A stretch of 64,000 nucleotides of DNA from an uncultured Acidobacteriia bacterium (GTDB lineage Bacteria; Acidobacteriota; Terriglobia; Bryobacterales; Bryobacteraceae): positions 19,401 to 83,400 of the forward strand of contig CAIRSA010000005.1 in NCBI GenBank assembly GCA_903881085.1, given 5' to 3'. The position numbers were made by a program, and so were the translations under genes. Positions 1-8,360 of this stretch are shown piece by piece. The stretch's first letter is position 1, and every line of letters starts with the position of its first letter. The notes below the pieces were generated by a model. The model made no database searches. It saw only the letters and a program-made list of their open reading frames with translations, and was not told the DNA's origin.

Positions 1-392
1 TAGTCCGCCCTGCAAAGAACTTCTTTAAGCGGCCGCGCCCCTATCATCTCGATACGGCACTTAAGCCCGTGTGCAAGTCAACAGAGAATCGAGCGGACTA
101 TGCGTTTCCGAGCGGCCACGGGACCGTTGGATTCCTAAGCGCGCTGGTGCTGATTCAGATGCTGCCCGAAAAGCGGGATGTGATTCTGGAACGTGCCGAT
201 GATTACGCTTACAGTCGCGAGGTGTGCGGGGTTCATTACGCTTCGGATGAAATGGCGAGCAAGGTCGTGGCGTACGCAACGATGGGCGTCATGATCAATA
301 ATGCACAGTTCAAAAGCGAACTGGCCGCCTCGAAAAAAGAGCTGCGGGCCGCGCTGGGAATGCCTGTAGAGTCCGTTCAGGTGAGCAAGTAG
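1..392 (+). CDS. Class A (PAP2-superfamily) acid phosphatase, 5' truncated by window edge
   Basis: The frame is open from base 3, so the N-terminus and signal peptide lie outside the window. All three PAP2-superfamily signature motifs are visible in order: K-x6-RP (codons at 15-41), PSGH (about 106-117) and SR-x5-H-x3-D (about 213-248, SREVCGVHYASD). The spacing and the residues around the third motif match periplasmic class A non-specific acid phosphatases (PhoN type), which release phosphate from many monoesters through a phospho-histidine intermediate. The last 16 bases overlap the 3' end of the convergent glycosyltransferase gene. A GTG at 69 is only an internal codon, because the first motif lies upstream of it. 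It is the first of many phosphatases in this region, which suggests phosphorus scavenging. Family assignment is strong; the substrate is unknown. Confidence 0.9.
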   Translation, partial: VRPAKNFFKRPRPYHLDTALKPVCKSTENRADYAFPSGHGTVGFLSALVLIQMLPEKRDVILERADDYAYSREVCGVHYASDEMASKVVAYATMGVMINNAQFKSELAASKKELRAALGMPVESVQVSK

Positions 393-1558
393 ACAGCTTC
401 CGCTGTGGGCCGATGGGCCCCTTTGTCGAGTATAGCTTCAAGCATCGAAGGCAATTCGAAAACCGCGAAGTTCCGGATCTTGGCGACATTCGAGCGAAGG
501 CGGCCGAGGGTTCCTGCGTCGAGCAGTTTGTTCACTGCCTCGTCCACGCACGAGAAATCCTTCACGACAAGGCCGGCCTGCTGTTCTATAATCCACTCCG
601 CGTTGTAGCGTTCCTGAGCCAAAGTCCAGGCATTGCGTTCAACGATGACAGGGAGCCCAAGAGCCAGCGCTTCGCTGATACAGCCAGGACCGGGCTTGCC
701 GATAAAGAAATCGGAAAGCCTCATGTAATGCGGGACTTCTTGAGTAAATCCTTCAACAAATACAGGTATCTGTTTGGTCATGGAGCGAATCTCAGAAGCT
801 GCCTGCTGTTGGCGTCCGCATAGGACGATCAACTGCAGGGGTTTTGCCGATTGGTTCAGAGTGCGGACGATCTTGACGGTCTCCGTACTACCTTCACCGC
901 CGAATAGCACAAGCCCGGTGGGTAGGCCTGGCCTCAAACCGAGCCTCTCTCGCTCCGCCCCGATATCAATCGCAGGACTGTCGTAGAATCGCGGATGGAG
1001 CACCATACCAGAGGTTCGCAAGATGTGCGAATCTGGGTGGCCCAACTGTTTTGCCTGGGCGGCTGCGCGAGCCGTTCCACAGACAAAGTATTGCGATTGG
1101 CGTTCGATCCAGAAGTGTGGCGGAAAGTCGGCGAAGTCCGTCAGGACAGTTACCAGCGGGGTTTCTGGAGATACAATCTGAAGCGCCTGGTGCATTGCAC
1201 GGTTGAAATGAGGAATCAATGATACGACGAGGCCAGGCGGATCATGTTTCCAAAAGTCTGCAAGTGCTGCCACCTGTTTGTCATGCATCAGGCGGAGGCA
1301 CATGTGCATGGCAGGGATCATCGCCTCTGAGCCGAGAGTCCAGCCGCGGCGCAGCATGATGTTGTAGATTTCTTGGAACGGGACGCCAGTCAGTTTTCGG
1401 ACGGCGTCGATGGAATCGAAGATCTCCTGCGCTCCGCGGAGCCGGATGTCCCAAGGCCTCTTCTGGCGGACTATTACCTCTTGCAGTGCGAGCGCAGACG
1501 CTCTATGGCCGCCACCCGAGTCGATATATATGAGATCGATTCTCTGTCTATTTGCCAA
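377..1558 (-). CDS. MGDG-synthase-like glycosyltransferase (GT28 family)
   Basis: 393 residues. The N-terminus has the glycine-rich acceptor-site segment IYIDSGGGHRASA seen in monogalactosyl/diglucosyl-diacylglycerol synthases and MurG relatives. The C-terminal Rossmann half carries LVLFGGEGS, VEGFTQEVPHYMRLSDFFIG and KPGPGCISEALALGLPVIV, the nucleotide-sugar-binding signature of GT28 enzymes. Such enzymes transfer a hexose from a UDP-sugar to diacylglycerol or a related lipid at the inner face of the membrane. It is the last gene of a minus-strand operon that starts at 4908, 10 bases after the phosphodiesterase gene. With the GT4 gene upstream it could build a glycolipid that replaces phospholipid; that is inference from context. 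It has no membrane segment or signal peptide, so it should be peripheral and cytoplasmic. The actual acceptor is not shown by the sequence. Confidence 0.85.
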   Translation of the reverse strand: MANRQRIDLIYIDSGGGHRASALALQEVIVRQKRPWDIRLRGAQEIFDSIDAVRKLTGVPFQEIYNIMLRRGWTLGSEAMIPAMHMCLRLMHDKQVAALADFWKHDPPGLVVSLIPHFNRAMHQALQIVSPETPLVTVLTDFADFPPHFWIERQSQYFVCGTARAAAQAKQLGHPDSHILRTSGMVLHPRFYDSPAIDIGAERERLGLRPGLPTGLVLFGGEGSTETVKIVRTLNQSAKPLQLIVLCGRQQQAASEIRSMTKQIPVFVEGFTQEVPHYMRLSDFFIGKPGPGCISEALALGLPVIVERNAWTLAQERYNAEWIIEQQAGLVVKDFSCVDEAVNKLLDAGTLGRLRSNVAKIRNFAVFELPSMLEAILDKGAHRPTAEAVYLLT

Positions 1559-1568
1559 TTCTCATTCC

Positions 1569-2519
1569 CTATTCGCCGGTCTTTGCAGCGGTCAGCAGAA
1601 TCTGCGCAGGTTGGAACGCTGCAGTCACCGGGCGGCCGATGGCACAAGGTAGAGGCGTCAGTTTGAAGATCCAGGCGAGAGTTGCCGCAGTGTCGAACGT
1701 ATTGACTGGTCCCATGATTTCTCCCGCAATCACACGCGGCCCGGACAGTATCCAAGGAATTTGAATCTCCGCCAACGAGTTCTTGCCATGGCCGCGTGGC
1801 GTGCCGCCATGATCGGAGGTGACCAGGACATAGGTCGAATCCCAGCCTACGGATTCGTCCAACATCTTCACTACTTCGCCGATGCGGCTATCGGCTGCTT
1901 CCACGGCGTTACGGTACTCACGCGTCCCCCAGCCAAAGGCGTGCCCGGCATGATCCACGTTATCCAGGTGAATGAAGAGCAACTCTGGTTTTTCGTTCTT
2001 CCAATAGTTGATTGCCGCTTCCGTGGTGCGCTTGTTGCCGGTTTCGTGTTGCAGGATGTCGGTGGAATCTTTGGCTACCAGATCGGCGAAGCCGGGCCAA
2101 TCATGAAAGATGGCAATACGGGATTTGGGATGCTGCTTGTGCAGGGCATCGAAGATGGTTGGGAATTTTCCGTCCGTGCCCTGGCAGATGGGCTTGAACT
2201 CCACCATATTTCGCACAATGCCGTTGGATGTGATCCCATGTTGCGCGGTGCCCGCGCCGGTGATCATCGATTCCCAATTCGGACTGCTGAGTGTCGGCAG
2301 CACGCCACGGGCGGAAAGCGTCCAGGCAGACCGATCCATCAAGCGGCGTAAGTTGGGGACTTTTCCTTTAGCGACGCCCTCCACGCTCAAGCCGTCTACG
2401 CCAATTACGATTACTCTTGGCGGCTGCATGCGTTCCTCAGCAGGACACGCTATAGCCAGAATCGCGAGTGCGAAACCCGTTCGAATAAATATGCTCACTA
2501 CACTGAAATAGCATTGCAT
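1569..2519 (-). CDS. Secreted type I phosphodiesterase / nucleotide pyrophosphatase (alkaline phosphatase superfamily)
   Basis: 316 residues with a hydrophobic N-terminal leader (about residues 8-25, ending near ACPAEE). Metal and catalytic motifs of the nucleotide pyrophosphatase/phosphodiesterase family are present: VIGVDG near residue 37, PTLSSPNWESMITG with a serine in the nucleophile position (threonine is more common), HGI shortly after, LDNVDHAGHAFG and TSDHGG. The family hydrolyses phosphodiesters or pyrophosphates with two zinc ions. It lies 14 bases after the GT4 gene and 10 bases before the GT28 gene, in one operon. A role in cleaving phospholipid head groups or extracellular nucleotides is plausible but not shown. 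The start could be an internal codon slightly downstream, since no strong ribosome-binding site precedes 2519. Confidence 0.85.
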   Translation of the reverse strand: MQCYFSVVSIFIRTGFALAILAIACPAEERMQPPRVIVIGVDGLSVEGVAKGKVPNLRRLMDRSAWTLSARGVLPTLSSPNWESMITGAGTAQHGITSNGIVRNMVEFKPICQGTDGKFPTIFDALHKQHPKSRIAIFHDWPGFADLVAKDSTDILQHETGNKRTTEAAINYWKNEKPELLFIHLDNVDHAGHAFGWGTREYRNAVEAADSRIGEVVKMLDESVGWDSTYVLVTSDHGGTPRGHGKNSLAEIQIPWILSGPRVIAGEIMGPVNTFDTAATLAWIFKLTPLPCAIGRPVTAAFQPAQILLTAAKTGE

Positions 2520-2533
2520 TCAATTCGTCTCCA

Positions 2534-3778
2534 TTACTGCATGGTGAAAGTTCGATTACTACTGCTGTTTAGCTGTGCGGGTGCAACAGGTTCTGTCTCC
2601 GGCTGATTGGTGTGAGCCAGACAGATACGGTATGCAGTATAGACTTCTGCTTCAAAGACGCGATCCCACGAAAATTGTCGGGAATGTTCGCGGGCCTCGT
2701 GCCGCATGAAATCGAGGAGATTACGATCTTCAATCAGTAACTGCGCCTTGTCGAAGAAAGTCTGCTCGCTGTCAGTGACGAAACCCGAGACATTGTCCGC
2801 TATCAGATACTTTGGGCCCCCGGAGGCAGTTACGATCGCAGGCGCCCCGCTGGCCATCGCTTCCAGGATCACGTTGCCGAAGGTGTCAGTCTGCGACGGG
2901 AAGACAAAGGCGTCCATGTTTGCGTATGCTTGTGATAGTTCGCGCCCGGTAAGGACGCCGGTGAATTCAGCGTGGCGGGGATTCTGTTCGAGCCACTGCC
3001 GCTCACTGCCATCCCCTACGATGAGTAGCCGGAATGGGCCTGCATTTCTTTCTACGAGTGCTTTCTCCAGGCTGGCAAGAAAACGGACATTCTTTTCCGG
3101 GCGAAGGCGTCCGACGTAACCCAGTGTGACCGGTCCTTCGCGTCGCGTGCGGTGGACTGGCGAGAAGGCATCCATATCGATGCCGCGTGCCATCGGGAAA
3201 ACAGGCTTACTTGTATTGTCCCCGATGAGCTTCATCAACTCCTGATTCGGCGCGAGTGTCGCTCGAGCCAGACTATAGAACCACAGGACTATGCGCAGAC
3301 TCCAGCGCTCGGTGAATGCGGCTGCAGATTTCTTCCACGATAGGGGCAGCGGTGCCAGCAGCGCTTCCGTGCGGCGGGCGGCAAACTCATGGAGGTTGGT
3401 GTGCCATGATGCAATCAATGGTATCTGCAAAGAGTGGGCAGCCCAGGCGCCAAGGATACCCACATCGCCAGGACCGGTGACATGAATGAGGTCGGGCTTG
3501 AAAGCGAGCAATGTCTCCAGAAGTTCACGGCGGCGCAGGAAGAGTAGCGGGTCGAAGGCAAGACCGTCGTCAAGGCTAAAGGCCCAGCGCCCGCGCTTCA
3601 ATTGAAGTGTCCAATTTGACCCATCGCAATCGAGACGGTCATTGGGACCGCAGTGCACGCAGAGGAATGGTTTGCCTGTGCGCCGCGCAAAGGCGTCCAA
3701 CTTCCGGCTTGTATGCGCGGCGCCGTTGATGTCGTGAAAAGAATCCGCGAAGAAGGCAACTCTGGGCGGGTTGTTCAT
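2534..3778 (-). CDS. GT4-family glycosyltransferase
   Basis: 414 residues with the two-Rossmann GT-B layout of family 4 retaining glycosyltransferases. Visible landmarks are the N-terminal AFFADSFHDINGAAHT acceptor-side loop, ASWHTN, the linker RGIDMDAFSP, LGYVGRLRPEKN at the start of the donor-binding half, LLIVGDG, and the E-x7-E type donor motif in DTFGNVILEAMASG. The N-terminal part resembles the sulfoquinovosyl/glucuronosyl diacylglycerol transferase branch, but this cannot be fixed without a tree. Its start overlaps the end of the PHP gene by 4 bases, so translation is probably coupled. Together with the GT28 gene it points to stepwise synthesis of a glycolipid. No signal peptide; cytoplasmic or peripheral. 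Confidence 0.85.
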   Translation of the reverse strand: MNNPPRVAFFADSFHDINGAAHTSRKLDAFARRTGKPFLCVHCGPNDRLDCDGSNWTLQLKRGRWAFSLDDGLAFDPLLFLRRRELLETLLAFKPDLIHVTGPGDVGILGAWAAHSLQIPLIASWHTNLHEFAARRTEALLAPLPLSWKKSAAAFTERWSLRIVLWFYSLARATLAPNQELMKLIGDNTSKPVFPMARGIDMDAFSPVHRTRREGPVTLGYVGRLRPEKNVRFLASLEKALVERNAGPFRLLIVGDGSERQWLEQNPRHAEFTGVLTGRELSQAYANMDAFVFPSQTDTFGNVILEAMASGAPAIVTASGGPKYLIADNVSGFVTDSEQTFFDKAQLLIEDRNLLDFMRHEAREHSRQFSWDRVFEAEVYTAYRICLAHTNQPETEPVAPAQLNSSSNRTFTMQ

Positions 3779-4908
3779 GGCAGGGCCTCACTTTTGTCAC
3801 GCATCGCGTATCGCATGGTCGATTTCATTTGTGGGCTTCTCATCAGGCGCACCAAAGACAGGAATGCCGAACAAATTCCGGGACCATCGCCTGCCCAGAC
3901 AGTCGAAAGTTTTGCGTCAAGGCCTTGCGCAGTGCGGAAATAGAAGCGGTCGGTCCAACGGACACGCCCAGGGCTCTCCGGGTAGTCGCGCATCACGTCA
4001 CAGATCGTTTCAAAGTAGCGTTGCCGGTGTGGTTCGCGATATTGCGAAAGCAGCAGGATTTCGCTGCGGCGTCCGCGGCGGATTTCGTCGATGAATTCCG
4101 GAAAACTGCTGCGGTTAGTCAGATTCAAGACTGCGTTGGGCTCGGCGCCGTGCCGGTCGCCTCCCGATAGAAATGGAAGTCCAACAGAATCCGCGAGTGT
4201 GGCTGCGGCCTGATTCTCGCTCCAGGGCCTCATGCCATTCAGTTCCAACGCATGTAACCACTTACCGTAGTTGTTCAGAAACTCCAAGGCCAGGTCGCGA
4301 TGCAGTTGCGCGCCAATGGCCTTCTCGTCCCAAAGCGGATGATTGAAGACAATCAGCACGTCTTGGGTTGCTGAGAGATCCGAAAGTAATGAACGGAGTT
4401 CGTTTGACTGGGGCGCCGCGGTGAATTCGGCCAGCCGTCCCATCCACGCGCGGCTGTTTCCGGTGGGCAAGTTGTGAATTCCCAAATGGAAGAAGGTAGG
4501 CCCGTATGGGACTGTCCATTCCACTGAGATGGGAGCATCGCGGTGCTCTTCGAACATATGCAGATGACTGGCGGCGTCGATGTTGTCGTGGTCCGTGAGC
4601 GAGACGAGGGCCGCCAAGTCCAGGGAGCTATGGATCTGGCTGCGTTCCAATTGCACCGCATCGCGCTCGGAAAGCGGCGGCGTCCAATAGGCACTATCGT
4701 AGTCGAGCGCGCGGCCATTCTTTCTCTCGTAGCGGCGCTCTTGCGCGTTGACGGCTTCCCTCACCAGCGGTATCGCCTGTGCAAAGCGTGGGATGAAATC
4801 CAGGCTCTCATGGGAATGGAGCGTATGGCTGTGCAACGAAACTGCGGAGCGGAATCGCTGAATCGCTCTCCCGTCTCGCCATTGATAGTGAAATTGAGTG
4901 TGACTCAT
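3775..4908 (-). CDS. PHP-domain metal-dependent phosphoesterase-like protein
   Basis: 377 residues. The polymerase-and-histidinol-phosphatase (PHP) fold is indicated by the N-terminal HxH motif SLHSHTLHSHES, LTDHDNIDAA, FHLGIHNLP, FNHPLWDE and a late GGDRHG, which supply the trinuclear metal ligands. Members of this fold hydrolyse phosphomonoesters or cyclic/oligonucleotide phosphates; the substrate here is unknown. It is the first gene of the minus operon that continues with GT4, phosphodiesterase and GT28. The ATG at 4908 has no strong Shine-Dalgarno. A 24-bp inverted repeat about 75 bases upstream may control the operon. A direct role in glycolipid synthesis is unlikely; supply or recycling of a phosphorylated precursor is one possibility (inference). 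Confidence 0.75.
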   Translation of the reverse strand: MSHTQFHYQWRDGRAIQRFRSAVSLHSHTLHSHESLDFIPRFAQAIPLVREAVNAQERRYERKNGRALDYDSAYWTPPLSERDAVQLERSQIHSSLDLAALVSLTDHDNIDAASHLHMFEEHRDAPISVEWTVPYGPTFFHLGIHNLPTGNSRAWMGRLAEFTAAPQSNELRSLLSDLSATQDVLIVFNHPLWDEKAIGAQLHRDLALEFLNNYGKWLHALELNGMRPWSENQAAATLADSVGLPFLSGGDRHGAEPNAVLNLTNRSSFPEFIDEIRRGRRSEILLLSQYREPHRQRYFETICDVMRDYPESPGRVRWTDRFYFRTAQGLDAKLSTVWAGDGPGICSAFLSLVRLMRSPQMKSTMRYAMRDKSEALP

Positions 4909-4983
4909 CTATGGGATGCCTCCACCGGTCGATTCATCTTCGGTGACCGCCGTTACAGCGGGATTGCAGGAGAATAAAAACCC

Positions 4984-5007
4984 AAACAATTTCCGAAAGA
5001 ATTGTTT
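4984..5007. promoter_or_regulatory. Perfect 8-8-8 inverted repeat in divergent promoter region
   Basis: AAACAATT at 4984-4991 and AATTGTTT at 5000-5007 are perfect arms around an 8-base centre. The element lies between the glycolipid operon (starting 4908, minus) and receptor 1 (starting 5125, plus). Its length and symmetry suit a dimeric repressor or activator. There is no T-run, so a terminator role is unlikely. No known operator was recognised. Confidence 0.4.
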
Positions 5008-5124
5008 CGGTGAACGGAAACTACCCTACTGGCCGTGCATTCATGGTTCTGTGACCGGCGATTCATCGGGAATATACGGAATGCGAAGTAAGCTTGTGCA
5101 GTAACTGGGATTCCCGGAGTGTTC

Positions 5125-8115
5125 ATGCACAGACTTACTTCCAATTTCTTATTGTTCGCCCTCTTTACCTGTAGCCTTACCGCCCAGGTTGACAACGCCT
5201 CCATTGCCGGCACTGTTACCGATAGTTCGCAGTCGGCCGTGCCAGGAGCAAAGGTGGAAGCTATTTCCACCACAACCGGCCAGCGCCGCAATGCAATCAC
5301 TGGCGCCTCCGGTGCCTTTCAGATTCCCGGACTAGCGGTCGGCACCTACCGTCTGACGATTGCCAAGGAGGGTTTTCGGACTGCCGAGTTCAAAGCCGTG
5401 GAGTTGAGCGTGGCCCAATCGAGAACGCTCGACGCGCAACTGACGGTTGGCGCCCTAGCCGAATCCATTCAGGTGACCGCACCGGCCGATACCTTGAACC
5501 GTTCATCGGCCGAAGTAGGTGGCCTGATCGAAGCCGCACAGATTAAGGAGATCCCCGTCAGCGGGCGCAATTGGGCGAGTCTGATGTTGCTGGCTCCGGG
5601 CGCCGTCAATTACGGTGACGGATCGCAGCGCAGCATCCGCTTTAACGGACATTCGATTGATGACGCAAATTACACCTTCGACGGAATCGACAATAACGGT
5701 GTTCAGGAGCAGACGCAGAAAGCAGAGACGCGGCTGAACATTGCACTTGATTCCATAGCTGAGTTTCGCGTCAGCACAGCGGTATATACGGCCGAGAGCG
5801 GTGCCGCCGGTGGTGTGCAGGTGAACGTTGTCTCCAAAACCGGCACTAACCAATTCCATGGCAGCACTTTTTATTCTTTGCGTAACGATGGGCTGGATTC
5901 CCGGTCGCCATTCGATGGCGCCACCATTCCTCCATTTACATTGCATCAGTTCGGCGGCAATTTCGGCGGACCAATCCAGAAGGACAAGGCTTTCTTCTTC
6001 GCAAATTATGAAGGACTGCGGCAAGATCTGGGAACGACCTTCACCAACTACGTACCCAATGACGCGTTCCGCGCCAAAGTGCTGGCGAAGTCGCCCGCAC
6101 TGAAGCCGATCCTCGATGCGTATCCTACCGGCGGCACCCCGCTCGATTCCACCACCAACCTGCTGCGGCTCGTAGCCACCAATACGGTGCGTGAAGACGC
6201 CGGAATGCTTCGGTTCGACTACCGTTTCAACGACAAATCGTCCATGTTCGCGCGCTACAACACGGACAACGTCTACATTGACAATCCAACCGATGCGCTG
6301 GGTTCACATAACGTGGTTCCCCACGTGCCAACCAACGCCGTGCTCTCCTTTCAGCATCTGTTCTCGCCCACGGTCATCAACGAGACCAAGATCGGCATCA
6401 ATCGTGCTGACTATCACAACTGGGGTTACGGCACTGCGCCGCTCAGCGTGAGTGTTTCGTCGGCTTCGTTCGATGGCCTGAGCGGAACATCCCTCGATAC
6501 GGAAGTGGGCACGACGTTTTCCTATATCGACAATCTCACCCTGGTGCGTGGCCGCCACACCTTCAAGTTTGGCGCCAATATCATGCGCGTGCGCCTGAAC
6601 AATTCCGGGAACACTCTGACTACATCGTCTTTGAGCTACGCCAGCACGGACGACTTCATCAACAATAAAGCCTCCTCGGCGACGTATCTGCAAGGCGAAG
6701 GCGTGGTGGGCAACCGCCGGACTTTCTTTCAAGGCTACGCGCAAGATGAATGGAAGGTCACCCCACGGCTGACTCTCAACTTGGGGTTGCGCTATGAGTT
6801 CTACTCGGTGGTTCATGAGATTCTGAACCGCTCTGCGGTAGTGGATATCGCCGGATGCGGCGGTTTCTGCCCGAAGGGAACCGCTTACTACGATCCCAAT
6901 ACTAAAGACTTCGGACCTCGCATCGGGCTAGCCTGGGCGCCGGCCGTGCTCGGCGGCAAGACCACGATCCGCTCTGGCTTTGGCATCTATTATGGCGGCA
7001 ATCAGAACGATGACTTTTCTGATCCGGCGGAGAGTGCCGTGCCCCGCTACTCGCTTTCATCGTCGGATGCGCAACTTTCGTTTCCCCTGGTGGCCTTCCT
7101 TGATCCGAAGAACCAGTTGTTCTCCCCCAAGTCGCTCGACAGGCATCGCAAAGACCTCTACTACGAAAACTGGGACTTCGTGATCCAGCAGGAACTGCCG
7201 CATGACTTTGTCGGCCAGGTCTCTTACATCGGCGGCGAAGGTCATCATCTGTTCAGCAAATACACCGTGAACCTGATCGATCCCGCGACGGGCAAGCGTC
7301 CGTTGGCTGGCTTTGGGTCGTTCGGCTTCAAGACTAACGATGGGAACAATAACTTCAATACATTACAAACCTCGTTGCAGCGGCGCTTTATCCGCGGCAT
7401 GCTCTTACAGGCGAATTACATGTGGTCGCACGGTATCACCGATGCTTCCATCGGCTCAGGAGAAGCTACGGCGTTTCAGAACATGGGATGCCGGGCCTGC
7501 GACCGCAGCAGCAGCAACATCGATGTGCGGCATGTCTTTACGGCAAACGGCGTTTACCAACTGCCGTTTGCACTTTCCCGGCGGAACGGCTTGATGGCGG
7601 GTGCGGTGGCGGGCTGGCAGCTATCGGGCATATTCAGCGCGCGTACTGGCTTGCCCGTCAACATCACCGCTTCACGGACGGCTGCGCAAATGCCGGATGG
7701 CAACACTTCAGGGCAGCGACCGAACCTCGTGCCGGGCGTCTCCATTTATGCTGCCGACCAGAGCATCAACAACTGGTTCAATCCCGCGGCATTTGCGGCG
7801 CCGGCGAATGGAACCTGGGGCAATCTGGGCCGCTATATCGCAAATGGCCCTGGAACCTACGAGTTGGACGCGGCGTTGCAGAAGAGGTTCCGCGTTACCG
7901 AGCGGCTTGGGCTGAACTTCCGAGCCTCGGCCTTCAATCTGATGAATCATCCGCAGTATAAGATCCCTGGAGCAACCGTTGGCTCGGTGAGCGGTACTCC
8001 GCCTGCGATCAAGCCCAGCGCAAGCTTTGGGCGCATTACGGGCATCCTCAACACAGGCGCGACCGGCACCGGAGCTCCGCGCCGGGTTGAGTTCATGGTT
8101 CGCGCAGAGTTCTAA
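5125..8115 (+). CDS. TonB-dependent receptor 1, Oar-like
   Basis: 996 residues from the ATG at 5125, chosen because GGAG at 5116-5119 sits 5 bases upstream; the GTG at 5119 would have no ribosome-binding site. A signal peptide (to about residue 22, LTAQ) is followed by a carboxypeptidase-regulatory beta-sandwich (about 25-105, IAGTVTDSSQ...VPGAKV), a plug domain (about 110-240, with FDGIDNNG and VNVVSKTGTNQFHGS), and an outer-membrane beta-barrel ending in phenylalanine (MVRAEF), the usual Bam signal. Oar-like receptors of Acidobacteriota take up or bind large ligands, but their substrates are mostly unknown; no TonB box is obvious. It is a single-gene unit closed by a terminator at 8140-8196. 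A TGCAGTAAC extended -10-like element at 5097-5105 fits its start but lacks the 11-bp repeats found before other receptors here. Confidence 0.9.
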   Translation: MHRLTSNFLLFALFTCSLTAQVDNASIAGTVTDSSQSAVPGAKVEAISTTTGQRRNAITGASGAFQIPGLAVGTYRLTIAKEGFRTAEFKAVELSVAQSRTLDAQLTVGALAESIQVTAPADTLNRSSAEVGGLIEAAQIKEIPVSGRNWASLMLLAPGAVNYGDGSQRSIRFNGHSIDDANYTFDGIDNNGVQEQTQKAETRLNIALDSIAEFRVSTAVYTAESGAAGGVQVNVVSKTGTNQFHGSTFYSLRNDGLDSRSPFDGATIPPFTLHQFGGNFGGPIQKDKAFFFANYEGLRQDLGTTFTNYVPNDAFRAKVLAKSPALKPILDAYPTGGTPLDSTTNLLRLVATNTVREDAGMLRFDYRFNDKSSMFARYNTDNVYIDNPTDALGSHNVVPHVPTNAVLSFQHLFSPTVINETKIGINRADYHNWGYGTAPLSVSVSSASFDGLSGTSLDTEVGTTFSYIDNLTLVRGRHTFKFGANIMRVRLNNSGNTLTTSSLSYASTDDFINNKASSATYLQGEGVVGNRRTFFQGYAQDEWKVTPRLTLNLGLRYEFYSVVHEILNRSAVVDIAGCGGFCPKGTAYYDPNTKDFGPRIGLAWAPAVLGGKTTIRSGFGIYYGGNQNDDFSDPAESAVPRYSLSSSDAQLSFPLVAFLDPKNQLFSPKSLDRHRKDLYYENWDFVIQQELPHDFVGQVSYIGGEGHHLFSKYTVNLIDPATGKRPLAGFGSFGFKTNDGNNNFNTLQTSLQRRFIRGMLLQANYMWSHGITDASIGSGEATAFQNMGCRACDRSSSNIDVRHVFTANGVYQLPFALSRRNGLMAGAVAGWQLSGIFSARTGLPVNITASRTAAQMPDGNTSGQRPNLVPGVSIYAADQSINNWFNPAAFAAPANGTWGNLGRYIANGPGTYELDAALQKRFRVTERLGLNFRASAFNLMNHPQYKIPGATVGSVSGTPPAIKPSASFGRITGILNTGATGTGAPRRVEFMVRAEF

Positions 8116-8139
8116 ACTACATCTCCGTTCTCCCACGAC

Positions 8140-8196
8140 CAGGCGGGGCTTGCTTTCTCCTTGACAAGGTGGAAGCGGTCCCGCCTTCTTCTTTTT
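8140..8196 (+). terminator. Rho-independent terminator after receptor 1
   Basis: GGCGGGGC (8140-8147) pairs with GTCCCGCC (8176-8183) with one wobble, and the inside continues as an imperfect stem (GCTTTC with GGAAGC, CCTT with AAGG). A T-rich tract follows at 8184-8196. It lies 24 bases past the receptor stop codon. Confidence 0.8.
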
Positions 8197-8251
8197 TCAT
8201 ACATACTCTGTAATTAAGTTGTAGCAATCAGCCGATCCAGCTAACGTGGTG

Positions 8252-8308
8252 ATTCTCGAGGAACTGATCGAGAATTTCATTGTCTTTGAAACCAAAATGT
8301 CATATGTT
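8252..8308 (+). promoter_or_regulatory. Inverted repeat plus sigma70-like promoter for the aspartic protease
   Basis: ATTCTCGA (8252-8259) and TCGAGAAT (8268-8275) are perfect 8-base arms around 8 bases. Five bases further lies TTGTCT (8280-8285), 17 bases, then TATGTT (8303-8308), a fair -35/-10 pair reading toward the gene at 8361. The position of the dyad just upstream of the -35 suits an activator. No regulator was recognised. Confidence 0.4.
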
Positions 8309-8360
8309 AGTAACAGATTTGTGACGTTTCCAGGTTTTGCGGAGAATGCAAGGCGGCGAG

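Noticed and set aside
4952..4983. Repeat box before the PHP-glycosyltransferase operon
   Set aside because: GCTGTAAC looks like the -10, but the expected repeat units are CTCCTGCA and GGGTTTTT.
5074..5105. Repeat box before receptor 1
   Set aside because: TGCAGTAAC resembles the extended -10, but the upstream units at the right distance show no TTAAGATT similarity.
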